From NCBI RefSeq assembly GCF_015558785.1, contig NZ_JADMOP010000003.1, positions 123,652 to 187,651 of the forward strand: a stretch of DNA of 64,000 nucleotides. The letters are read 5' to 3'. Under the pieces are notes generated by a model that worked only from the letters and a program-made list of their open reading frames with translations, made no database searches and was not told the origin of the DNA. Shown piece after piece: positions 56,719 to 64,000 of the stretch (position 1 is its first letter; each line of letters starts with the position of its first letter). The translations under genes were made by a program, and so were the position numbers. The stretch comes from Collinsella aerofaciens. Lineage in GTDB: Bacteria; Actinomycetota; Coriobacteriia; Coriobacteriales; Coriobacteriaceae.

Positions 56719-57929
56719 TGGGTATCGCCGATCACATCAAGAACGGAATATCGCGTCGCGGCTTTGTACTCGGTGGGGCTGCCGCGGGCGCTGCCACGGT
56801 GCTTGCCGGATGCTCGAAAAAAACGGGTACCAGTGATGATGCCGCCGGCGAGCCGCAGGTTATCAAGGACGATTCCAAAATCATCTCGATTACGGATGAG
56901 TACGAGGCAGTCGACATCGATCTTGAGCCGGCGGCGTCGTGGACGCTGCCTCTGGGTACGCTGCTGTACTACTGCGACGGCGATTACGCCGCGGCGATGA
57001 TGGCGCCCGCATCGGCACTGCACGCCAACACACTCGGTGTGCTCAACCTGGGCGATGGCTCGCTTACCACATTAATCGAGGATCCTATCGAGGGCACGGG
57101 ATATGCATTTTACGATGTCCGTGCCGGCGATGGCGTGTTTGCGTGGGTTGAGATGAACTTTGCCAATTCATCGTGGAAGCTCTACGCTCAAAATCTGTCG
57201 GGCGCTTCGCTCTCTGGCGATGTGGTTGAGCTCGATCGAGGTGGCAAGGACTATGATCCGCCCCTGTTTACGGCGTTCGGGTCATCAGTCATCTGGTATA
57301 AAATGCCTTCGGCAGGCGGCAATAAAACGAGTAGTGATTCGTTTTGCTATCGTCGCTCGCTTGATGAATCCAAGGCCGAGGCAATTTGGAAATCGACGGG
57401 CCGCTTTGCATCGGCCCCGCGCGCGAGCGACGGCATTTTGACCATCTCGCCGCGTGTCCGCAACGACGAGGGCGTCTACTACGGCATTACGGCAATCGAT
57501 CTGACCGACGGCAACAACACCAAGCGTGCCCAGCTGGTCCTCCCTTCGTCAGTTTCGCCTTTCGAGGCCGTGTATATGGGCGATACCTTCGTGTTTTCTA
57601 TCGAGGCGGCCTATAGCGGCGTGGGCAGCCTGGGCAATATGGGCACGTATATCGGTAATGAGGGAGGGCCGTACCTCTTTCTGTCACGCGAGCCGCTCGC
57701 ATGTGCGGCTGGCAAGAAGAATAAATACCTTGTTAAGGTACAGGCGTCGCATTTCCTGATCGACACCTCTGCCAAGACCTATGGCTCGCTGCTGTCGCCC
57801 GACCGCGCTTTGGAGTATGGCGATTATCCAGCTACGGCGGGAAAATCGGACTCATTCCTTACGTACGCCACGGTGCGCAACAGCCAGGGTATACCAGAGA
57901 CGGTCACTGCACGCCTATTCTCTCTTTAA
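56718..57929 (+). CDS. Tat-exported lipoprotein, probable beta-propeller
   Basis: 403 residues. Twin-arginine motif SRRGFVLGG followed by a lipobox LAGC (Cys32 or so), so exported folded and lipid-anchored. The body has repeated beta-rich blocks (LLYYCDGDYAAAMMAP; GDGVFAWVEMNFANSSWKLYA; DGILTISPRVRND), suggesting a propeller, but no named family. Translationally coupled to the TSCPD gene by a one-base overlap. Role unknown. Confidence 0.82.
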   Translation: MGIADHIKNGISRRGFVLGGAAAGAATVLAGCSKKTGTSDDAAGEPQVIKDDSKIISITDEYEAVDIDLEPAASWTLPLGTLLYYCDGDYAAAMMAPASALHANTLGVLNLGDGSLTTLIEDPIEGTGYAFYDVRAGDGVFAWVEMNFANSSWKLYAQNLSGASLSGDVVELDRGGKDYDPPLFTAFGSSVIWYKMPSAGGNKTSSDSFCYRRSLDESKAEAIWKSTGRFASAPRASDGILTISPRVRNDEGVYYGITAIDLTDGNNTKRAQLVLPSSVSPFEAVYMGDTFVFSIEAAYSGVGSLGNMGTYIGNEGGPYLFLSREPLACAAGKKNKYLVKVQASHFLIDTSAKTYGSLLSPDRALEYGDYPATAGKSDSFLTYATVRNSQGIPETVTARLFSL

Positions 57930-58082
57930 GCTTAGAGGGGTTAAAAAGGCGCCAACAGGGGAATAAACGCGTTGTAATTGTGAGTACCGCCTGCCGAGCT
58001 GCCGCGTCATAGCGGCATCCGGCGGGCTCAGGTGCGTTAAAATGGGCTTGTTCTTAGCTAATTGAGACAGGGGGGCCGTGTT
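57930..58082. other. Intergenic hairpin region before the two-component operon
   Basis: Holds an imperfect palindrome GCCTGCCGAGCTGCCGC / GCGGCATCCGGCGGGC near 57992-58028. It could terminate the lipoprotein transcript. A promoter for the regulator is expected near AAAATGGGC/TTCTTAGCTAAT but is not clear. Confidence 0.4.
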
Positions 58083-58805
58083 ATGGCTTCAGATGCAAAA
58101 AAGATTCTGCTGGTCGAGGATGAGAAGGCAATCCGTGACGCCGTCGCTGCCTATCTCGAGCGCGAAGGCTACTGGGTTGTGGGCGTCGGCGACGGCCAGT
58201 CCGCGATCGAGGAGTTCGAGAAGCATCAGTTCGACCTGGTCGTGCTCGACCTTATGCTCCCCAAGATTCCCGGCGAGCGCGTTTGCCGCACCATTCGCGA
58301 TACCTCGGATGTCCCCATCATCATGCTGACGGCTAAGGGCGAGATCGAGGACCGTATTATCGGTCTTGAGCTCGGCGCCGACGACTATCTGATTAAGCCG
58401 TTCTCGCCGCGCGAGCTCGTCGCCCGCGTTCGCGCTCTGTTCCGCCGTGCCCATCAGGCCGACGAGCCCGCCGTCGAGGTACTCGACTTCGGCGATCTGG
58501 TCATCGATATCTCGGGCCACAAGATCTTGGTCGAGGGCAAGGAAGTCGATCTGACGGCTTCCGAGTTTAAGCTGCTCACCACGCTTGCCCGCCATCCCGG
58601 CCGTGTGTATAACCGCATGGAGCTGGTCGAGAAAGTGCTCGGGTATGACTTTGAGGGCTATGAGCGCACCATCGATAGCCACGTGAAGAATCTTCGCGCC
58701 AAGCTGGGCGATGATCCCAAGAAGCCCAAGTGGCTCTACACCGTCCATGGTGTCGGCTATCGCTTCGAGGCTCCGGCCAAGACCGATAAGTCGGACGAGA
58801 AATAG
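58083..58805 (+). CDS. OmpR/PhoB-family response regulator
   Basis: 240 residues. Receiver domain with acidic pocket VEDE near 12, phospho-acceptor Asp in VVLDLMLP near 55, switch Thr in MLTAKG and Lys in LIKPFSPRE. C-terminal winged-helix DNA-binding domain has LTASEFKLLTTLARHPGRVY and RTIDSHVKNLRAKLG. ATG chosen after GGGGGG; 11 bases before its kinase. Confidence 0.94.
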   Translation: MASDAKKILLVEDEKAIRDAVAAYLEREGYWVVGVGDGQSAIEEFEKHQFDLVVLDLMLPKIPGERVCRTIRDTSDVPIIMLTAKGEIEDRIIGLELGADDYLIKPFSPRELVARVRALFRRAHQADEPAVEVLDFGDLVIDISGHKILVEGKEVDLTASEFKLLTTLARHPGRVYNRMELVEKVLGYDFEGYERTIDSHVKNLRAKLGDDPKKPKWLYTVHGVGYRFEAPAKTDKSDEK

Positions 58806-58816
58806 GGAAATCACAT

Positions 58817-60382
58817 ATGACACCTGCGCGCTTTGAAATCGGACAAAAGCACAAGCAGGAGAGCGAGGCGGGTTCCAAGGCTAGTTGGAACACGCCTCGT
58901 TCCGATTCACGGCCAACGATGAGCTATCCCTCGCGCATGGCACTTGCTTTTGCTCTGACATCGCTCATGACGGTATTGGTGCTGGTGGGCGTTGTCTCTG
59001 TTGTGTGGGGCACGGTCTTTTCGGATTACACACGCTCCAATATCGTCGAAATCGCAAACTCCGCTGCCGAGAAGTTGGCAACCTCATATGAGGAAAACGG
59101 CTCTTGGACCGCGGGAGAACTGCGCACGGTCGCAACGTCGAGTTTGGTTTCCGACGATCTGGGTATGCAGGTCGTCAATAAAAAGGGCGTGATCGTTTAT
59201 GACGATTCCTGGCCCTCGGCAAGCGCCACCGCCGATGTACGCGAAAACCAGGCTACGACCGACGACACGAGCGGCAAGAGGGCATCGCATAGCCCGGTCT
59301 CGTCTGCTCCAACCGACTCCGATAGCGTTGCTAACGTCGAGATTGTAACGTCTTCCGGCGAGCATGTCGGACAGGTAAAGCTGTGGGCCATCGGCTCCGA
59401 CGCTCTGCTCACCAAGGCGGACTCTGCGTTTAGGGAGAAGACCTTTAACGCCATGGCCCTCGCCGCGGTTGTTGCAATCTGCATTTCGGTCGTTATCGGA
59501 TCGCTCGTGTCGCGCATGCTCACCAAACCGATTCATCGCATCACCAGTACCGCAAAGCAAATCCGTGACGGCGACCTGTCGGCTCGCACGGGGCTGCGCG
59601 GTGATGACGAGATCGATCAGCTGGGTGAGACCTTCGATGAGATGGCCACCTCGCTCGAGAAGGATATGAAACACGAGAAGCGCCTGACCTCAGACGTTGC
59701 ACACGAGCTTCGCACGCCGCTTATGGCCATGCTCGCAACGGTCGAGGCCATGCAGGATGGCGTGTATCCCACCGACGATGAGCATTTGGAGACCGTTGCT
59801 TCCGAGACGCGTCGCCTGGCTCGTCTGGTGCAGCAGATGCTCGACCTATCGCGTATGGAAAACAGCACGGCTCCGCTCAATCTAGAACCGGTGGACATGG
59901 TTCCGTTCGTGCGATCGATTGTGAACGGCCAGGAGCGTCTGTTTGCCGACCGTGACCTTCGTCTTCGCTTTGCAGATGAAACCCAAGGGCACGACGATGT
60001 CGTCGAGGCCGATCCCGACATGATCACGCAATGTGTTATCAACCTCATGAGCAACGCCATGCGCTACACCCCCGAGGGCGGTTGGGTCGTGGTGTCGGTG
60101 CTCAGTGACCGCAGGCACGTCAGCATTGCCGTTTCTGATACCGGCATCGGTATTGCCAAGGACGATCTGTCGCGCATTTTCGGGCGGTTTTGGCGCGCCG
60201 ATGCCAGCCGCGCCCGCGAAGCTGGCGGCCTGGGCGTCGGCCTCGCCGTGACCAAGCAGATCGTCGAGCGTCACCATGGCTACATATCCGTGGAGTCGGA
60301 GCTTGGAAAGGGTACGACTTTTACAATTCATCTGCCCCGCGAGCACATGGCGGACGCGGCATCTACTACAATGGAGCACTAG
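58817..60382 (+). CDS. Sensor histidine kinase (HAMP-type)
   Basis: 521 residues. Two membrane helices (about 42-65 and 215-235) bracket a ~150-residue extracellular sensor domain. HAMP near 236-288, DHp helix with phospho-His in DVAHELRTPLMAML, N-box NLMSNAMRYT, G1 DTGIGIAKDDL, G2 GLGVGLAVTKQIV. Signal unknown. Forms an operon with the upstream response regulator. Confidence 0.93.
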   Translation: MTPARFEIGQKHKQESEAGSKASWNTPRSDSRPTMSYPSRMALAFALTSLMTVLVLVGVVSVVWGTVFSDYTRSNIVEIANSAAEKLATSYEENGSWTAGELRTVATSSLVSDDLGMQVVNKKGVIVYDDSWPSASATADVRENQATTDDTSGKRASHSPVSSAPTDSDSVANVEIVTSSGEHVGQVKLWAIGSDALLTKADSAFREKTFNAMALAAVVAICISVVIGSLVSRMLTKPIHRITSTAKQIRDGDLSARTGLRGDDEIDQLGETFDEMATSLEKDMKHEKRLTSDVAHELRTPLMAMLATVEAMQDGVYPTDDEHLETVASETRRLARLVQQMLDLSRMENSTAPLNLEPVDMVPFVRSIVNGQERLFADRDLRLRFADETQGHDDVVEADPDMITQCVINLMSNAMRYTPEGGWVVVSVLSDRRHVSIAVSDTGIGIAKDDLSRIFGRFWRADASRAREAGGLGVGLAVTKQIVERHHGYISVESELGKGTTFTIHLPREHMADAASTTMEH

Positions 60383-60491
60383 CTTTTCGCTATTCGGTGA
60401 AGGAGGGGCCGTGTCCCTGCCGCTCCGAGTTTGCGAAAACATGCGGGAAAGAACCCGCATTTCTGTCGTATTTAGGTAAGGAGTGACTCAC

Positions 60492-61379
60492 GTGACAACG
60501 ATGGAGCGTCGTCCGGATTCCCGTGGCAAGGTTCGTGATATTTACGATGCCGGTGAAAACCTGCTGATGGTCGCCACCGACCGCATTTCTGCGTTCGACT
60601 TCATTCTTCCCGACGAGATTCCGTTTAAGGGAGAGGTGCTCAATCGCATCTCGGCATTCTGGTTCGATAAGTTTGCCGACATCGTCCCCAACCATCTCGT
60701 TTCCATCGACCCGGCGGATTTCCCCGAGGAGTTTGCTGAGTATCGTGACTACCTCGCTGGCCGCGCCATGCTGGTTAAGAAGGCCCAGACGATTCCTATC
60801 GAGTGCATCGTCCGCGGCTATCTGACCGGTTCGGGCAAGAAGACCTACGACGAGAACGGCACCGTCTGCGGCATCCAGCTGCCTGAGGGCCTGACCGAGG
60901 CTTCCAAGCTTCCCGAGCCGTTGTTCACGCCGTCCACGAAGGCCGAGATCGGTGACCACGACGAGAACATCTCGTTCGAGCGTTGCTGCGAGATCGTGGG
61001 CGAGGACATCGCCACGCAGATTCGTGACCTTTCCCTCAAGATCTACAAGGCCGCTGCCGAGTACGCCGCGACCCGTGGCATCATCATTGCCGACACCAAG
61101 TTCGAGTTTGGTGTCATCGATGGCAAGGTCACGCTGATCGACGAGTGCCTCACGCCCGACTCCAGCCGTTTCTGGCCTGCTGCCAGCTACGAGGAGGGCA
61201 AGATCCAGCCTAGCTACGACAAGCAATTCGTCCGCAATTGGCTCAAGGCCAACTGGGATATGACGGGGGAGACCCCGCACCTGCCCGCCGAGGTCATCGA
61301 TGGCACGTCCGAGCGCTATCGCGAGGCCTTCCAGATCATCACGGGCTTCCAGTTCACAAGCATGAAGGAGAACGCATAA
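60492..61379 (+). CDS. purC: SAICAR synthetase
   Basis: 295 residues, the long-form enzyme. RRPDSRGKVRDIYDAGENLL, VATDRISAFDFILPDEIPFKG (in parts), ECIVRGYLTGSGKKTY and LIDECLTPDSSRFW. Joins CAIR and aspartate. GTG start with AAGGAG nine bases upstream; ATG three codons later is an alternative. Confidence 0.95.
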   Translation: MTTMERRPDSRGKVRDIYDAGENLLMVATDRISAFDFILPDEIPFKGEVLNRISAFWFDKFADIVPNHLVSIDPADFPEEFAEYRDYLAGRAMLVKKAQTIPIECIVRGYLTGSGKKTYDENGTVCGIQLPEGLTEASKLPEPLFTPSTKAEIGDHDENISFERCCEIVGEDIATQIRDLSLKIYKAAAEYAATRGIIIADTKFEFGVIDGKVTLIDECLTPDSSRFWPAASYEEGKIQPSYDKQFVRNWLKANWDMTGETPHLPAEVIDGTSERYREAFQIITGFQFTSMKENA

Positions 61380-61955
61380 GTGAGTACCCGTAGCGCCACG
61401 AACAAGCGCACGCAATCCCACGAAGTTACCGGGGTTGCGCACAAGTCTGCCGCATCTGCTAAGCCCGCCCGCCAAGCAGCGAGCTCCGTTCGCGTCGTGC
61501 CGGCTTCGTCTAAGGCACGCCGCAAAGAGCTCGAGAAGGGCGAGAACCTCGAGGGCCTCTCTAAAGAGGAGAAGCGCGCCCGCAAGGCCAAGCAGCGCGC
61601 CAAGGAGGACCGCATCTATACGGTGTCGAATATCCTCCTCAAGCAGGACGAGGACTACACCAAGCGCCGTCGCATCTGGTGGATTGTGCTCGCCATTGGC
61701 ATGGTGCTCGTCGTGGCAATTTGGGCCTCGCTGTACTTCGCTCCCGCTGGCATGGTGTCCAGCCCTGTCCAGATGGTCGGCATCGTTTTGTCCTACGTCA
61801 TCATTTTGGGCGACTTTATCTATGACTTCGCTCGTATTCGTCCCTTGCGCAACATGTACCGCGCGCAGGCCGAGGGCATGTCCGAGAACAAGCTCAACGC
61901 TCTTATTGAGCGCGCGGCTGCCGAGGAGGACCAGAAGGACTCCAAGAAGAAGTAG
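61380..61955 (+). CDS. Membrane protein with basic N-terminal domain, unknown
   Basis: 191 residues, GTG immediately after the purC stop. Residues 1-95 are Lys/Arg/Ala-rich and probably coiled or disordered; hydrophobic segments at about 100-120 and 128-147 form a hairpin in the membrane; the tail is charged (EEDQKDSKKK). Resembles actinobacterial membrane proteins of unknown role. Coupled to purC. Confidence 0.8.
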   Translation: MSTRSATNKRTQSHEVTGVAHKSAASAKPARQAASSVRVVPASSKARRKELEKGENLEGLSKEEKRARKAKQRAKEDRIYTVSNILLKQDEDYTKRRRIWWIVLAIGMVLVVAIWASLYFAPAGMVSSPVQMVGIVLSYVIILGDFIYDFARIRPLRNMYRAQAEGMSENKLNALIERAAAEEDQKDSKKK

Positions 61956-61984
61956 CGTTTGCATACATACTTATCGCTAAGATA

Positions 61985-62017
61985 TAAGGCGCGTTGTTTT
62001 TGCGGCGCGCCTTTTTA
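61985..62017 (+). terminator. Terminator of the purC transcript
   Basis: AAGGCGCG / CGCGCCTT around a T-rich loop, followed by TTTAC. Confidence 0.75.
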
Positions 62018-62044
62018 CTGTTCTATAGATAGATGGAGTGGCAC

Positions 62045-63325
62045 ATGATTCGAGCTGCCCTGACGGTCGAAGAGGCTCTGGAGGGCATGAAGGCCCTGGA
62101 GCCCAAGATTAAAAACTACGCGCGCCTGGTCGTCCGCAAGGGCGTAAACGTCAAGCCCGGCCAGGAGGTCGTCGTTCAGTCTCCGGTCGAGTGCGCGCCG
62201 TTTGCGCGCGTGGTGGTCGCGGAGGCCTATGCTGCCGGCGCCGGCCACGTGACGGTCATTTGGGCCGATGATGCCGTGACGAGGCTCACGTACGAGCATG
62301 TCGAGAAAAGCTATTTTGAGCAGACGTCCGAGTGGAAGCGCATGCAGCTGGATTCCTTGGCCCAGGATGGTGCCTGCTTTGTCTTTATCGAGGGTGCGGA
62401 TCCTGCGGCCCTCAAGGGCATCGATCCAGCCAAGCCGGCCGCGGCATCAAAGGCGAGGAATACGCAGTGCAAAGTTTTCCGCCGTGGACTGGATTACAAC
62501 ATCAATCCGTGGTGCATCGCCGGCGCTCCGGTCGTGGCTTGGGCGCACGAGGTGTTCCCGGGAGACGCCGATGAGGTTGCAATCTATAAGCTGTGGAATG
62601 CGATTCTGCACACCGCGCGCGCCGATGGCCAGGACCCAGAGAGCGACTGGGAACTCCATGACGCCGCATTCGAAAAGAACCTGCGTTTCCTGAACGACAA
62701 TCGTTTCGACTACCTGCATTACACCGCGGCAAATGGAACCGATCTGACGATTGGCATGACGAAAGGTCACGAGTGGGCCGGCGGCAAGGGCAAGACGCCC
62801 GATGGGCACCCCTTCTTCCCCAACATTCCCACCGAGGAAGTCTTCACTTCGCCCGATCGCATGCGCGCCGACGGTATCGTGTACTCGGCCATGCCGCTCA
62901 TCCATCACGGCAATAAGGTCGAAGATTTTTGGATTAAGTTCGAGGGCGGCCGCGTGGTGGACTACGACGCCCGCGTGGGCAAGGCAACGCTCGCAAGTAT
63001 CATCGATACTGACGAGGGCGCTGCTCACCTGGGAGAGGTCGCGCTCATTTCCAAGAACACGCCGATCCGCGAAAGTGGTGTTCTGTTCTACAATACGCTC
63101 TATGACGAGAACGCTAGCTGCCATCTCGCGCTAGGTGTCGGTTTCCCCGAATGCATCGAGGGTGGGTATGACATGTCCAAGGAGGAGCTTCTGGAGCATG
63201 GCGTTAACGTCTCGAGCACGCACGTCGATTTTATGATCGGCACGGACGACATCGATATTGTGGGCATTACGCCTGATGGACGTGAAGTTGTGATTTTCCA
63301 GAACGGCCAATGGAGTTGGGAATAG
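62045..63325 (+). CDS. M29-family metallo-aminopeptidase (AmpS/PepS)
   Basis: 426 residues. Metal-ligand regions of the thermophilic aminopeptidase T family are visible: FPNIPTEEVFTSPDRMRADG, Glu in the following segment, NTLYDENASCHLALG and THVDFMIGTDDIDI. N-terminal GVNVKPGQEVVVQSPVECAP is also typical. Releases N-terminal residues from peptides, co-catalytic metals. ATG preceded by GGAG; an ATG four codons earlier overlaps it. Confidence 0.92.
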   Translation: MIRAALTVEEALEGMKALEPKIKNYARLVVRKGVNVKPGQEVVVQSPVECAPFARVVVAEAYAAGAGHVTVIWADDAVTRLTYEHVEKSYFEQTSEWKRMQLDSLAQDGACFVFIEGADPAALKGIDPAKPAAASKARNTQCKVFRRGLDYNINPWCIAGAPVVAWAHEVFPGDADEVAIYKLWNAILHTARADGQDPESDWELHDAAFEKNLRFLNDNRFDYLHYTAANGTDLTIGMTKGHEWAGGKGKTPDGHPFFPNIPTEEVFTSPDRMRADGIVYSAMPLIHHGNKVEDFWIKFEGGRVVDYDARVGKATLASIIDTDEGAAHLGEVALISKNTPIRESGVLFYNTLYDENASCHLALGVGFPECIEGGYDMSKEELLEHGVNVSSTHVDFMIGTDDIDIVGITPDGREVVIFQNGQWSWE

Positions 63326-63344
63326 TCCCAGACCGTGGTACAAT
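63316..63344 (+). promoter_or_regulatory. Promoter of tRNA-Lys
   Basis: TTGGGA, a 17-base spacer and TACAAT, overlapping the end of the aminopeptidase gene. Confidence 0.6.
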
Positions 63345-63353
63345 GCCACCCGC

Positions 63354-63426
63354 GGGCCGTTAGCTCAGCTGGCAGAGCAGGGGACTTTTAATCCCAAGGT
63401 CCAGGGTTCGAACCCCTGACGGCCCA
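63354..63426 (+). tRNA. tRNA-Lys (anticodon TTT)
   Basis: 73 nt. Acceptor GGGCCGT / ACGGCCC, anticodon loop CTTTTAA, T-loop GGTTCGAACCC. CCA is not encoded (ACCCA follows), unlike the other tRNAs in this window. Confidence 0.95.
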
Positions 63427-63677
63427 CCCAAAGATTGTTGAGACGGTCAACTTCGGTTGGCCGTCTTTTTTGTCGCCCTTTCATGGGTTCGAACCCGTCG
63501 GGGCGCGGAGCTGAGTAAACGCGTGAGCGTTTGCCAGCGCAGCGCGCAAGGCGCGAAAGCGCCGCAGCGGCCGCCTGCGAAGCAGGCTGAACCCCTGACG
63601 GCCCACCCAAAGATTGTTGAGACGGTCAACTTCGGTTGGCCGTCTTTTTTGTTGCCGGTGCACGGGTTCGAACCCGT
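63410..63677 (+). repeat. tRNA-Lys 3'-end plus terminator duplication element
   Basis: Two 89-base direct copies, 63410-63498 and 63589-63677, offset by 179 bases. Each contains the tRNA-Lys 3' end, the terminator and a T-arm-like GGGTTCGAACCC. They are identical except for a few bases near 63475-63484. The 90 bases between them hold hairpins AAACGCGTGAGCGTTT, GGCGCGAAAGCGCC and CCTGCGAAGCAGG. The last abuts the second tRNA 3' end, as in the tRNA-Gly element. Confidence 0.85.
63435..63475 (+). terminator. Terminator after tRNA-Lys
   Basis: GAGACGGTCAACTTCGGTTGGCCGTCTTTTTTG; stem AGACGG-CAA/TTGGCCGTCT-type with U-run. The whole unit is repeated 179 bases downstream. Confidence 0.8.
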
Positions 63678-64000
63678 ATCTAGCTATATATAAGAACGCT
63701 TGGCGAACAAAACCCGCCTTTTACCGATGGGAAACAAATAACTGATGCCTTTGGAGTAAAGTAGCGCTCCAGAGATGACCGATGTCTCAATACACATAAA
63801 ACAGCTGGTCATCGCCAATATCAGAAGCCAATGCTTCAGTTTTAACCTCAGTGATGCGACTGAGGGACCTATTCATTTGTGAACAAAATATGGAGTGCGC
63901 GATTCCCGCCCCCGGCGCCCCTCCGGTCTGGCAATATATCTCCTTGCCGCGCGGCCCGGTGGAACCGGGAACCAGCGCAGGCGTGCACCTTGAGAACCGG
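63678..64000. other. Terminal stretch without a recognised gene
   Basis: First AT-rich (TAGCTATATATAAG), then mixed; the last 100 bases turn GC-rich. No convincing frame, tRNA or hairpin terminator. A gene could begin beyond the right edge. Confidence 0.4.

Noticed and set aside
63365..63693. Short frames across the tRNA-Lys repeats (VGRQGFEPWTLGL; ELSKRVSVCQR)
   Set aside because: They lie in tRNA, terminators and hairpins with no ribosome-binding site, and are better explained as non-coding repeat.

Overview
The window looks like the replication-origin region of a high-GC Gram-positive gut actinobacterium of the class Coriobacteriia, most probably Collinsella. The assignment rests on gene content and style: LPxTG-type surface proteins, an oriC/par layout, heavy GTG/TTG start use, a Gram-positive YidC, a Tat lipoprotein, and a coriobacterial-type PD-(D/E)XK protein. 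No rRNA gene is present to confirm it.

Layout. 1-9.2 kb (minus strand): an ABC exporter with a small membrane protein, a Nudix hydrolase, purD, purA, the replicative helicase dnaB, and the rpsF-ssb-rpsR-rplI operon. 9.2-13.4 kb: two tRNA-Ser genes, an orphan nuclease-like gene bracketed by two inverted copies of a 69-bp palindrome, a TRIC/UPF0126 membrane protein and a bactofilin-like envelope protein. 13.5-19.2 kb: a two-gene pilin/adhesin operon with sortase signals but no sortase in the window. 19.3-23.4 kb: typA, three small genes including a bifunctional-nuclease (DUF151) gene, a tRNA-Ile/Ala/Ile cluster, and a 34-bp-arm palindrome next to the gyrA terminator.

23.4-34.6 kb is the leftward origin arm: gyrA, gyrB, a DciA/DUF721 gene, recF, dnaN, dnaA and a GHKL-ATPase/Gln-rich/winged-helix protein upstream of dnaA. 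The intergenic stretches on both sides of the dnaA pair carry repeated TTTTCAACA 9-mers and are the likely bipartite oriC. 34.9-40.0 kb is the rightward arm: rpmH, rnpA, yidD, yidC, a Jag/KH-R3H gene, rsmG, three perfect parS sites, parA, parB and a small membrane protein. rlmN, ddl, a dinG-type helicase and two WYL regulators follow. Then come a very large M28-like membrane protein split by an acidic low-complexity insert, a thioester-domain adhesin (minus), tRNA-Gly with a duplicated 3' end, purB, a TSCPD protein, a Tat lipoprotein, an OmpR-type two-component system, purC, a membrane protein, an M29 aminopeptidase, and tRNA-Lys with a duplicated 3' end plus terminator.

The core is housekeeping: replication initiation and segregation, gyrase, purine synthesis (purD, purA, purB, purC) and ribosomal proteins. 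The most unusual items are the ATPase/winged-helix gene at oriC, the divergent DNA-binding motif of DnaA with its non-canonical repeat, a Phe at the quinolone-resistance position of GyrA, the shared architecture of duplicated tRNA 3' ends at tRNA-Gly and tRNA-Lys, the palindrome-flanked nuclease gene, and the M28-like protein with altered catalytic residues.
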